From Phoronis ovalis (lineage: Eukaryota > Phoronida > Phoronidae), in the NCBI GenBank assembly GCA_028565635.1, contig JAOXYB010036651.1, positions 1 through 13,707 of the forward strand: 13,707 bases of DNA. Reading direction: 5' to 3'. A program made the position numbers and the translations under genes. The notes under the pieces were generated by a model. That model was not told the DNA's origin. It worked only from the letters and a program-made list of their open reading frames with translations, and ran no database searches. Of this stretch, positions 1-9,149 are shown piece after piece; within the stretch, counting starts at the first letter, position 1; each line of letters opens with the position of its first letter.

Positions 1-10
1 TATATAGATG

Positions 11-35
11 TATGTATATATATATATATATATAA
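11..35. repeat. TA-rich dinucleotide microsatellite
   Basis: A nearly pure (TA)n tract lies just beyond the splice donor of the last visible astacin exon, so it sits in the following intron (minus-strand sense). It is low-complexity sequence with no further assignable role. Confidence 0.85.
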
Positions 36-44
36 TCTACTTAC

Positions 45-1692
45 CCGCTTCCGTTACGGATAAAGATGTAGTTGTTATGCTCTAGCTCAACTTCACTACT
101 GTTAACGAAACGAAGGCACGTGTTGTTACCCCAAAACCAGACACCTGTCCATATTTTCTCATGGATGGTTTTATCAGCTAAAACAGATACGAACAAAAGT
201 ATTGCTTAAAATATTTATTCAACTAATCTTCAGGTGTAGAATGTGACGATTCACGGATTTACACTGCATGCCACAAGATTGCCGCCCGCTTATATACCCG
301 TTTTTCTTTCTGGACAACGATATTTAAATTCTAACATTGAGCAAAATTGTTTTAATAGATTCGGAAATGCGGGTACGTTTAACTGTATAAACACGTTGCA
401 AAATACGACTTGAGGAACTCCTTTGTAATTTGGTTTTCATGAAATAAAAAAGAAATACTTACAATATGAAGTTGCGTTGATTTCAAATGGTATAATGCCC
501 CCCGGCCAAAGAGAGTTTTTGTTAACAGTAACTGAACGTTTGGATATTGGCTTTAAATTTGCAAGACCATTTTCAAGGAAGTCCAAATTTGTACGAACAT
601 CTTGTTGGTTCTGAAATGTTAAGTTGATAGTTCAATGATCTGCCACCAGAGGTATCACGGTATGTTACAATATGTTTGGCTTTTTTGGAAGAAAAAATAC
701 CAAGAATTAAGTGTAAGTTTACGTCGATATAATATTCTAAAATTTTAAATATAATTGACTCTTGGATATAACATAATTGAAGGGAACTTACGTAATTACC
801 ACTGTCATACGGCCGCTTCGGGTATTTGTTCAAGAAATACTTTTTTGCCTGAAGCTGTAAATTTGTCACAGTTTTATTAGACAACATAAAGTGTAAGTAG
901 CCATTTTACACGCAATATTCTTTTATCCGGTTGACTAAATTTCTAAATTGTTCTGATAAGTCAAGATTCACCATTTTATTTTGCAAAAATCAACGCTGTA
1001 CCGTTAATACAATATGACACATCAATTTTAATTCAAACAACTTCTTTAAACAATTTTTATACAAATACACATTCTTTTGAACAATTTGACATCATAAGTC
1101 TTAACACAAAAGTTGAAAAGAAAACATGTTCTATAAACGTTTACATTTCCAGGTGATCCTGTTGATTTCATGCCAGCTAGCAGTTTTGGTAATTCAATAT
1201 CTTCAAACTGAAAACCAATAAATATGTGAATATTATCGTACCTTCTTTTACCTGTTATTTATAAATTTGTTGCAGGTTCTGGTTAAATACAGATTACATA
1301 TCATTTCAAAGGATAGTGAAAACATACAACTGAAAAGTTAAATAACTTTAAGAAACGATAATTGGTCTAAATTCGTTTTTACAAACACCATTGTTTATAT
1401 ATTCTATTTCTTCGATCTTTAGTACCAGGTTGGAAAAAACCTTACACATTAACCTGCGCAAAATCTTTCCACTTTACCTTTATAAACAGGCCAAGTTACA
1501 AACATGAATATTTAATGTTAAAAACAAACGATTCTCTCTATCTCTTACCTCTTGAATTGGAGGCGCACGCTTTGTTCCAAATGGTTTTGGTAGCCGTATT
1601 TTTAGCGGTGGTCTAAAGCCTTTTATATCTGATACACTGTTCAGCAACACAAGACAAACCAACACGTATACGCCAGTTTCGAAGATGGCCAT
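45..1692 (-). CDS. Astacin-family (M12A) zinc metalloprotease, five 5' exons, partial at left edge
   Basis: Secreted zinc endopeptidase, assembled from splice sites. Exons are 1692-1549 (48 codons), 1207-1145 (21), 854-792 (21), 610-463 and 177-45. Donors read GTAAGA, GTAAAC and three GTAAGT, and all acceptors end in AG. The first three junctions are phase 0, the next is phase 1, and exon 5 ends with two bases of a Gly codon. Exon 1 starts MAIFETGVYVLVCLVLLNSV, a signal peptide. Exon 4 carries a basic ISKR site, a likely propeptide cleavage point, then NSLWPGGIIPFEI, the classic astacin catalytic-domain start. Exon 5 has NNTCLRFV and NNYIFIRNGSG, matching the first conserved Cys block. The HExxHxxGxxH zinc motif and Met-turn would lie left of the window, so activity cannot be judged. 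Exon 2 starts FEDIELP, reminiscent of the astacin FxGD aspartate switch but lacking the Gly and unusually far from the cleavage site. The exon 3 acceptor could shift by six bases. Family is confident; exons 2 and 3 are less certain. Confidence 0.85.
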
Positions 1693-2422
1693 CGCGGAGA
1701 ATATATCGCGTCCTAAACGGAAATCTTGCTATGCGCAGTATTTTGGGGTGTTACTTAAGCTCGAGAGAATAGATGACTCTACGGTCCATCAAGCGCATAC
1801 CATGTCACTTGTTATCATTGTATGACCTATCAAGGTTTCTCATATACCTTGTAATTAGAGATTGCATAATAACATAATTTGGTTGAACTGGTAATTTTTT
1901 CCGCAATTTATGTTATGGTTGAAGACACTTTTGTACTAACGTACTACTAGTGGGTAGTTTTTCAGAACCTGTTCTTGGCATTAAATAATTAACATAATCA
2001 TGCATTTATACTTACGCACATATTAAAAATGTTTTAATTAAAATTACTTAATACCAAAAAATGGGTACTTTTCAGACCTCTAGTAGGAAGTTTTTCAGTA
2101 TCTGTTCTTGTCATTAAATAATTAACATTTTAAATATTGCGTAGGTATAATTATGATTATATGTAGGATTATGTATGATTTTGTCTTGCCAATATGATAC
2201 GTAGCTATTAGCAATCCTTGTTCCTGATTGGTGCGTTTCCTAAAGTAGGTAATAGTATAATGAATCCAGTTGTCAAAACATAAACTAAGGGGGGCGTAAA
2301 TCGCAACATGTAACAGATAAAACGTAGAAAAAAGAAATTCACTAATGACATTATTTGCATTTTTTGTAACAACATTTGACTAATAAATCAAGTTAAATTT
2401 GTTTTATACCCATGGGATCGAT
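1693..2422. other. Intergenic region between nardilysin 3' end and astacin start codon
   Basis: About 730 AT-rich bases separate two genes on the same (minus) strand. They should contain the astacin promoter and 5' UTR and the nardilysin 3' UTR. No gene is visible. The astacin ATG sits in a G-rich context (GCGATGG). I see no AATAAA on the minus strand close to the nardilysin stop; the nearest weak variant is TATAAA at 2408-2403, about 15 bases past the stop. The only structured feature is the direct repeat at 1947-2128. Confidence 0.6.
1947..2128. repeat. Pair of 49-bp direct repeats
   Basis: Copies at 1947-1995 and 2080-2128 differ at about five of 49 positions with no gaps. Both start CTAGT and end CATTAAATAATTAACAT. 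A third, partial match (ATGGGTACTTTTCAGACCTCTAG) lies immediately before the second copy. They stand 250-450 bases upstream of the astacin start codon. I see no link to a named repeat family. Confidence 0.8.
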
Positions 2423-5400
2423 TTAAGGAAAATGACCAACGTACGTTTCAAGAGCTGTTTTGAATTCTTCTAAGTTGCTTATGTGATTTTTTTTAGATGA
2501 CGCTATATATTTTAGATTTTTATGAGGACATATTTTAAATTCATCTACTGTTTTTATATCGAGCAGTTCGACATCAGATATATTTTCTTTCCCATTTGTT
2601 TTTTGTCTCAAAGGAAAGCATGATGTATTTAAATCTAAGTCAGATTCCTGTAGGGCGTGTTCAATATCTGATCCAACAATGTATATTCCAATTTTCTTTC
2701 GAGTATGTTCCAATATCAGTGCATGGACATAATTACAAACCTCCGATAAAGTCACAGATTGCAATTCTTCAATTTCTCTGTCTAATCTATCGAAAACATA
2801 AAGTTGTTTATCAATTTCTGACCAAAGTCGGTCAGCTTCTTCCCCCATATTTGTATCTTCACTTCTTTTTGCTGCTATCTGAGCATCTAAATTTTCTTGA
2901 AATTCATCTGCTGACATGTTTTCTAACTTTTGGTAAAAGTATTTATTAAACTCTTCAATTTTTGTATCCACATGATCAGCTGTAAATTTATCAGCTTGAG
3001 TTTCTACACAAACGGATAATGCAAGGATACCATTACGTAGATGGTGCTTTGCGGCGACATGATATCCTAACTGCTCTTTGGTGCGTAAAAATCCAAAACA
3101 CGGTTCTTCTATTAATAGTTCAATAAACTCGTTTATAACAATGTCTCGCATACTGGCTGGTCCAAATTGATAGACATTTACGATTACTGAGCCAGAGTCT
3201 CTTTCGTTTAGAGATTTTATTTGTAAATAGGTATCTTCTTCCGGTAGCTTCATCAAGAGTGGTTTGGGAATTTCATCATTTTCCAGATTAGATTGGATAT
3301 TATTCTGATAATATTCCATAAATGATGAAGCGGCCTCTGGTGTAAAATTACCCGTGACATACATTTCGACAAATAAATTCTTTTTGAAGTTGTCGGCAAA
3401 ACATTTTACCATTTCTGCATCCACCGCAGAGAGTGCCTCTTGTCGATCTATCGACAAATGTGAAGTTTGATAAAAGACAGCCTTAAGTAATTCATTTGAT
3501 AATATGCATGGCTTTAACGAGTCGTTGTGATATCCCCTACCAAGTTGCTCCACCACCATTTTAAATCTTGTTTCTTTTGCAGTAAAATTAGATATGCTAT
3601 CTATTATATATTCGTATAGTTTTGGTAGTTTATGACTGAATCCGTTGATTTTTATGTGCAAACCTTTGGGCGACGGGTGGAAGGCGTATTCGAGTTGGGC
3701 AACTTCAGCAGGATATGCTTTTTCAGTTACGTTCGCGCAGACTAACTGAACAAAAACATCAAATAAAGCCATAGTCAAAGAATTTCTATTAACTATAGGA
3801 GAAATCAAGTTTATAAAAATGTAACCTTTTGGGACTTCGAAGATACGATCAACTTTATACCATAACCGACAAGATCCAGTTTCCACTATTAATTCTGGAT
3901 TCTGGTATACCCGTTCTGGACAGTAATCAACATCAACCAGTCGGAAGTTTGTTGCTATGAACTCGTTTGGTTTTGGTAATGAAAATCCATGAGTGCTTTG
4001 CAAGAATTCTATATTCTTCCATTTCTTTTCCCATATTGCATCAATATCAAAAACACCATATTTCGTACCATACCATTTTTCTTTGGAATTACAACTTTCA
4101 TCATTTTCAAAACTCTTCGATGACAGCATAATATTGGCCTTTTCTGGCCTTAGCATGTGCAGACATTCGTTAATTAGCGCGGGGTTATATTCATACAAAA
4201 GATGATTTCCACGTAGAACCTCTTTTGGTGGGTATATCATCATGTCTTCGCAAAGTTCTTTAACGTAATCTATAGGTTCACCTGATTCCTGCCACCTGAA
4301 ATCGTTATATTCAATCTGTTTAATTTCTTCAAATATTTCCCTTTTGGGGCCTTGTAGGCGAACCATTTGTATATATTCAAAAACAGCGTTTAACACATAA
4401 TAAAACTGTTTTAAGCCATCATCTGTTAATGTAACTGTTATACTATAAATATAACAGGTCTCGTTTTGTTCAAAACCACCCTCCCCAGAACTGGAAATAA
4501 CACAAGATCCCCAACAGTTTCTTTTTAAGCAAGATAGCAAGCCGCCCTTTCCGCCATGGTCAATAAGCCAGCTAATGTAATACAGTGGTTTTTGACGATA
4601 TAAATGGCGTAACAATGACGGAAGTGACCACGTAACTTCTACTTGATGAATATCTCTAACTGGTACAACTTTATAAAGTTTATGAAATTGTGATTTTGGA
4701 AAAGGGTCTATAGTAGAATATAATGTTGGCCGTGATTCTCCGTTATTTGGTATTTTTGAAAATATTTCCGTTACCCATCTTGCAAGAGTTGTTAACGGCG
4801 CCTTAGCATGTACAACAAGAGTCATGTAATGGGAAGAATACATTTTTCGATGAAAATTCTTCAAACGTTCATATACATTAATGCCTTTTAGAGCAGGTAT
4901 CGTTTTTAGTGTTTCTGTATTGCCCCACATAAATTTATTTAATGGGTGATCATGAGAAGACACACTACTCAGCAACTGTTGTTTGCGATTATTGTCTTTT
5001 GCCATGCTCATGCGAAATTCACTGTCCATTGTTTGTATTTCTCTGTCAACGCTATCCTGCTTTAAAAGTGGACAAATAAAAAACTGTGCAAATCGGTCTA
5101 AGGCCTCTCTAAAGTGTTTTCGTGCGACATCAAAGAAATACACAGTTCTTTCATGTTCAGTAAAGGCGTTTGTTCGACCGCCATGTTTCGTGATGAACTT
5201 ATCGAAATCATCTTCATTAGGGTATTTTTCACTTCCCATAAATACCATATGTTCAAGAAAATGGGCCAATCCGGGTATATCAGGAGGATCATGAAGACTA
5301 CCAGTCGAAACACACAAAGCAGCTGATGCCATTAAGCCATCCAATATTTCATCTTGCGACTGGGTTGAATTATTTGCATATTTAAAAGTTATTTCTTTGG

Positions 5401-6250
5401 CTTCTGCTTCACCGTCCTCATCATCTTCGTCAGTATTATCATTTAAGTCATCAATATTTGCCTCGTCATCAGAATTTTCATCGTTATCTGTTTCCATAGG
5501 GAATTTATTTTCATCATTCCGCATCACTAGCTTTATCCAGTTGTCGACTTTGCCTGCAGTATTTTTTGAGTTTTCCTCATCTGTTTCGGCATCTTCCTGT
5601 TCCGTTTCTTCAACATCGTTGTCACTAACATTATCTTCTGAATCTACATCTGACGCATCATCATGATAATATTCATCTATTCCAAATAATCTTGCCTCGT
5701 CCTCTGTTAAATCACTAACTAGCAATGTCGTCAATCCGTTTGGTAACACAATTATTCTGTAGCGTCTCGTATCATTCCGTGATTTTTTTATTTTTGCCCT
5801 AATTCGCTGTGGTATACGTTGCTGGTCATTCTCTGGTGATATGGGACTGGGGCTACGAGATGTCTTTTGACTTCTGCTAGATCGGGGTTTACCACATTCC
5901 GGACTTCTACGTCCCTCATTTGTAAAAGGAGAGTCGTCTAAAAGTTTGCTTCTTTTCACTGATGAACTGTTCACGTAATCAGGATCACATGACATAGTTG
6001 ATGTCATGTTGTTCCTCTTTCGTTTAACATTTTTTCGATATGTCAAGCCCTCATACTTTTGGTACATTGAAGTTGGAAAACAAAGCCCATCATTCGAGAA
6101 AACCCTGTCATTTTGTTTAGCACGTGATGTTGGCGCACCCTTAGATCGCACGTTACCGGGAATCATTTCAACTTGAATTTCGTTTTGATTGGTATTGCAA
6201 AAAACTAAAAAAGCGAATTGACACATTCTATGTTTTTCAAGCTTTGACAT
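2423..6250 (-). CDS. NRDC: Nardilysin (M16A zinc metallopeptidase), single-exon frame of 1275 codons
   Basis: Inverzincin of the insulysin family; nardilysins cleave before Arg in dibasic sites and also act non-proteolytically in shedding and in the nucleus. The zinc motif HFLEH is at residues 330-334, followed by the ligand-region glutamates E404 and E411 (REIQTMDSEF). SSHYMTLVV is at 472-480, LPKPNEFIATNF at 758-769, and the C-terminal substrate-binding signature RTKEQLGY at 1056-1063. An acidic insert of Asp/Glu runs from about 192 to 285 before the zinc motif; it separates nardilysin from insulin-degrading enzyme. The N-terminus has a basic cluster (RKNVKRKRN, 72-80) and an Arg/Ser-rich stretch (122-135). 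The 1275 residues exceed the usual roughly 1150, mostly through the N-terminus. The frame has no introns, unlike vertebrate nardilysin genes. The true start may be Met29 (6166), because a possible splice acceptor lies between the two ATGs. Confidence 0.96.
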   Translation of the reverse strand: MSKLEKHRMCQFAFLVFCNTNQNEIQVEMIPGNVRSKGAPTSRAKQNDRVFSNDGLCFPTSMYQKYEGLTYRKNVKRKRNNMTSTMSCDPDYVNSSSVKRSKLLDDSPFTNEGRRSPECGKPRSSRSQKTSRSPSPISPENDQQRIPQRIRAKIKKSRNDTRRYRIIVLPNGLTTLLVSDLTEDEARLFGIDEYYHDDASDVDSEDNVSDNDVEETEQEDAETDEENSKNTAGKVDNWIKLVMRNDENKFPMETDNDENSDDEANIDDLNDNTDEDDEDGEAEAKEITFKYANNSTQSQDEILDGLMASAALCVSTGSLHDPPDIPGLAHFLEHMVFMGSEKYPNEDDFDKFITKHGGRTNAFTEHERTVYFFDVARKHFREALDRFAQFFICPLLKQDSVDREIQTMDSEFRMSMAKDNNRKQQLLSSVSSHDHPLNKFMWGNTETLKTIPALKGINVYERLKNFHRKMYSSHYMTLVVHAKAPLTTLARWVTEIFSKIPNNGESRPTLYSTIDPFPKSQFHKLYKVVPVRDIHQVEVTWSLPSLLRHLYRQKPLYYISWLIDHGGKGGLLSCLKRNCWGSCVISSSGEGGFEQNETCYIYSITVTLTDDGLKQFYYVLNAVFEYIQMVRLQGPKREIFEEIKQIEYNDFRWQESGEPIDYVKELCEDMMIYPPKEVLRGNHLLYEYNPALINECLHMLRPEKANIMLSSKSFENDESCNSKEKWYGTKYGVFDIDAIWEKKWKNIEFLQSTHGFSLPKPNEFIATNFRLVDVDYCPERVYQNPELIVETGSCRLWYKVDRIFEVPKGYIFINLISPIVNRNSLTMALFDVFVQLVCANVTEKAYPAEVAQLEYAFHPSPKGLHIKINGFSHKLPKLYEYIIDSISNFTAKETRFKMVVEQLGRGYHNDSLKPCILSNELLKAVFYQTSHLSIDRQEALSAVDAEMVKCFADNFKKNLFVEMYVTGNFTPEAASSFMEYYQNNIQSNLENDEIPKPLLMKLPEEDTYLQIKSLNERDSGSVIVNVYQFGPASMRDIVINEFIELLIEEPCFGFLRTKEQLGYHVAAKHHLRNGILALSVCVETQADKFTADHVDTKIEEFNKYFYQKLENMSADEFQENLDAQIAAKRSEDTNMGEEADRLWSEIDKQLYVFDRLDREIEELQSVTLSEVCNYVHALILEHTRKKIGIYIVGSDIEHALQESDLDLNTSCFPLRQKTNGKENISDVELLDIKTVDEFKICPHKNLKYIASSKKNHISNLEEFKTALETYVGHFP

Positions 6251-6266
6251 TCAATGTAAAGTTTAC
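6205..6266 (-). promoter_or_regulatory. Possible 62-bp 5' intron or trans-splice acceptor of nardilysin
   Basis: On the minus strand, GCAG|GTAAAC (donor at 6266) lies 16 bases before the first ATG, and CGCTTTTTTAG (acceptor ending at 6205) lies inside the first codons. Splicing these would remove the first ATG. Translation would then start at Met29 (6166-6164), in a context reading MIPGNVRSKG that resembles an internal Met of vertebrate nardilysin. The T-rich acceptor would equally suit spliced-leader addition if the organism does that. Inference from sequence only. Confidence 0.4.
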
Positions 6267-6378
6267 CTGCTTGCGTAAAACATGTTCCGTTTTTTTAAGC
6301 AGTAGTTTGAAAGAAACATTTTCGCAAAACAGGTTGAACGTTTGTAGACCTCGTCATAAAATGTAAATGTTACTATAA

Positions 6379-6587
6379 GCAATTGTGCAAACTTGCATAA
6401 GATTTGACTCCTGAAAACCATTTACTGTTGACTTCTTAGGATTTAAAGAGACATGAAATAACTTTCATTTTGAAAATTAACATTAACCGTAATTGTTCAA
6501 ACTGGTATACAATTTAACCTCTTGAAAACCATTTTCTGTTTAGGATTTAAAAAGGTATGAGATAACTTCCATTTTGAAAATTAACAT
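6379..6587. repeat. Tandem duplication of about 105 bp upstream of nardilysin
   Basis: Unit 1 (6379-6483) and unit 2 (6489-6587) align over their full length. Shared blocks include CTTGAAAACCATTT-type sequence, TTAGGATTTAAA and CATTTTGAAAATTAACAT. Unit 2 is six bases shorter because of one internal deletion. The pair starts about 130 bases upstream of the first nardilysin ATG, so it lies in the probable promoter or 5' UTR. Confidence 0.85.
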
Positions 6588-7371
6588 AGCTACTGAATAA
6601 ACATGATAGCAATATAATTCCATCGCATTATCCAGTGATAAATATATAATCATAAACTAACCAAGCAAATTACCTTGAGTATAGAGGTAAATTCGTTGTA
6701 ATTCAGTGTAACGCAGTATACGTTTTAAACTAATAATTATTAGAGCACTCAAAAACGGATAGCTTCTGCTGTTTCTTGTTGTTATTTGCCATCACTGCTA
6801 TATTTCATTAAACATTCAGAGTGCCACCAACTCTCATCTTTCCCTCTGAACGGGCCTAATATACCTCGCTGGGCAAATGACAACTATGACATCATCAATT
6901 TGTTTTACAACGTGCTGACAAGTGTATTACGTGTAAAATAAAATTAAGCAAATTAACAACGCATACAGTGGATACATTCCTTGAAATAAACTTTCTACGC
7001 GAATTTAAAATAAATTATAAAAAGCCCAAATTATAATACCTCAGATTTATTTACTGAAGTATATATAAAATATGTACATGTGGTAAAACTGTATATATAC
7101 TATTTTATAAATGTATGTATCCAATGTTCTTATCCGTTCTTACTTTCGATTACAAGTGCGTCAAGTACATGCAACGGAAAGTTAACTATTGTACAGTTTT
7201 CCAATCCAGCCTGTATAAAAAATAAAGTCTTTAAAACCTGAACAAATTGACATACGTTCATGTAGTTGATGTAATAAATAGTAGAATCGAAGATAGTTAG
7301 ACATTGCGCTGCGTAACTTAGTCTCGTGACATTCACTGGCGTCTTTTTGTTGAGACCAGGAGCATGTAAGT
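6588..7371. other. Intergenic stretch with no recognised gene
   Basis: AT-rich sequence between the nardilysin upstream region and the lipase remnant. The short open frames here, including one of 68 codons on the minus strand at 7130-7336, show no recognisable motif. No RNA gene or repeat stood out. Confidence 0.5.
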
Positions 7372-7728
7372 ACTGGGTTGTTGGGTTTTGTCGCTAACTA
7401 TCCTTCTGGAGGTGCTAGAGCAACACAGCTGTCACATTTTCTTGTTTTACTCGTACTAACAATAAACCATAATCAGGCCCCTTACACATCTTCACCATTC
7501 GATTCCAAAAAGAAAACTGTCATATTTGCTCACGGCATAATGGCCGCAGAATTAAACATCTTCGTAAGGTTGTTCTGGAAAAAGAAGATGTAAATTTTAT
7601 TGTTGTCATGGCCAAATATACCATTAGTTGAATTTGATGCAGGTTCAAAACACAAAGCTCTTGAAATCGACCAAGGAATAGCAGCAGCTGCAAATGGTGC
7701 ATTTTCCGGATCTATCAATCATGTTTGA
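7372..7728 (+). pseudogene. Pancreatic-lipase-family remnant, N-terminal part with frameshifts
   Basis: All three forward frames are needed to follow the family pattern. Frame A gives LLGFVANYPSGGARATQ, then SSPFDSKKKTVIFAHGIMAA (about 7490-7550). This matches the lipase block in which a Ser-x-Phe segment precedes a 'K-T-x-x-x-x-HG' strand and oxyanion loop. Frame B continues from 7548 with LRKVVLEKEDVNFIVV, matching the lipase block around 'EDVNVIVVDW', and stops at 7629. Frame C, from 7609, runs WPNIPLVEFDAGSKHKA and ends at a TGA at 7726-7728. At least two frameshifts therefore interrupt it. No signal peptide exon was found upstream. Individual matches are short, but their order is that of the family, and the later piece at 8145 supports it. 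Alternative: several real exons with sequencing errors. Confidence 0.6.
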
Positions 7729-8039
7729 CTTTTAAAATACAAATTCTATATATTATGCAAATGAATATGAATTTATTAAAGAAACTTTCAATATCAAGCC
7801 TGTTTGACTGTTTCCCGATTCGTGTTCATGTTTATAGCAAGAATTAAAACAAAACAATAAGTTTAATGAAATGATGCAAGTGAAGTGACTGCCCCGTCTT
7901 TACGATAATCACGTATATATCTGTTATCTCTTAATTCACTGGTGTTGTAATTTATGTAATTAATGTAATGACGAACGTTTTACATGTATTATAAAAAGAT
8001 AAATGGGTGTTTTGTCTATGTCGATAGTCAACTGGCGAT

Positions 8040-8056
8040 ATAATAATAATAATAAT
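8040..8056. repeat. (TAA)n microsatellite
   Basis: Short trinucleotide run of about six units, followed by T-rich sequence ending in TTTACAG, which could be an old intron acceptor of the lipase remnant. Confidence 0.8.
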
Positions 8057-8144
8057 ATTTTTATATTTACAGCTATGACGAACGACATTGTCATTGGGAT
8101 ATTATATTGCTAAAAGTTAAACAGCATGGTCCGGTAAACAGTTC

Positions 8145-8302
8145 ATGAGCACAAATATTGGCCATAACATAGGATTGGATCCTTTTGTTGGTTATAGCCC
8201 AGATGCGGCAGACTTTGGTGATGTTATCCACACAACAATTTTGGCTCGTAGAGACATTGGCCACATTAATTATTATAAAAACAATCGTACAGTGAACTGG
8301 AA
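8145..8302 (+). pseudogene. Pancreatic-lipase-family remnant, catalytic Asp block
   Basis: The frame reads IGHNIGLDPFVGYSPDAADF, then GDVIHTTIL and IGHINYYKNN. In pancreatic-lipase-family enzymes, a 'GLDP' block carries the catalytic Asp. It is followed by 'DA-x-FVDVIHT' and then 'GHLDFYPNGG'. All three appear here in order and in one frame. The stretch between GLDP and DAADF is shorter than usual, which fits a deletion. The expected GHSLG nucleophile block before it is not recognisable; the sequence from 8074 carries stops in the relevant frames. The frame then runs straight into the minisatellite at 8303 and ends at a stop at 8334-8336. No intact enzyme could be made from it. Confidence 0.75.
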
Positions 8303-8428
8303 AACTGATTCATCAAAACTGATTCATCAATACTGATTCATCAATACTGATTCATCAAAACTGATTCATCAATACTGATTCATCAAAATTCATCAAAACT
8401 GATTCATCAATACTGATTCATCAATACT
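8303..8428. repeat. 14-bp minisatellite, unit (A/T)ACTGATTCATCAA
   Basis: Nine tandem units plus a 4-base partial. Units start at 8303, 8317, 8331, 8345, 8359, 8373, 8387, 8397 and 8411. The unit at 8387 has lost the four bases CTGA, so it is 10 bp. Apart from that, variation is confined to the first base, which reads A A T T A T A A T T along the array. It begins inside the reading frame of the lipase remnant. Confidence 0.95.
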
Positions 8429-8667
8429 AAAATTGTCTATCCACATTTTAAAATCTTACCTACAATCAAAATCAAAATGACCTCTTTTTAACCCGACATC
8501 ATTATTTTGGATGTTAAGTAATTTCAGAAATATGATCTATGATCTCCAAAGACCTATTAACCTTAAGGTCAACTATGGTCCTTTCATCCTGGATATGTCA
8601 TACCTGAAGTACTAAGTATCCCTAATTGTAAATGGAAGAAAGAGGAACAAAGAAAACGTACAACACC

Positions 8668-8671
8668 AATA
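8668..8671. repeat. Left target-site duplication AATA
   Basis: The four bases before the left inverted end match the four after the right end (11180-11183). Confidence 0.7.
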
Positions 8672-9149
8672 GGCCCGGGGGCACTTATGTAAAGAGTGGG
8701 TCCCCATGCGCAAACACAGGTTTAAAAAGCCTCTAAACGCTTATATAGGATGCTAAAAACACACCCCTTAGAAAGACTTGTAGGTTTAAAAAGTAACCGT
8801 TTGGCAGACTTCACACTTAGTAAACATTATACCCTTTGGCAGACCTGAACTAAAATCATGCCCTTTCATGCACAGACTGGGAGTAAAAATTTTAAGCCTT
8901 CAGAGAAAATAATGTTCTCCATAAAATTAAACGAATACATTATTGAAAGTAGAAAATGTTATATTGCAAAAAAAACTTCATTCAATTTTGAATGCAATAA
9001 AAAAACCTATATTAGGTACTGGTCAGAAATTAAAATTGAAGCATTTCAAACACATTGTGCAAAAAACCTCACATCCCCCCTCCATGACTTGCACAAACAA
9101 TTGTAACCCCCTTGCTTCCAAACTATCCAAAATATGAGACTTATATATT

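Noticed and set aside
573-887. 104-codon minus-strand frame as a stand-alone gene
   Set aside because: It is two astacin exons (854-792 and the start of the exon at 610) read through the intron between them; the splice sites and astacin motifs explain it better.
2596-5666. Plus-strand open frames opposite nardilysin, including a Ser-rich 89-codon one at 5397-5666
   Set aside because: They are antisense shadows; the Ser-rich frame is simply the complement of the acidic Asp/Glu codons.
8145-8190. NIGHNIG as a zinc metalloprotease HExxH-type site
   Set aside because: The required Glu and His pattern is absent, while the following GLDP ... DVIHT ... GHINYY order fits the lipase family.
8858-9106. 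82-codon frame inside the transposon as a transposase fragment
   Set aside because: No recognisable catalytic or DNA-binding motif, and composition is like the surrounding non-coding sequence.
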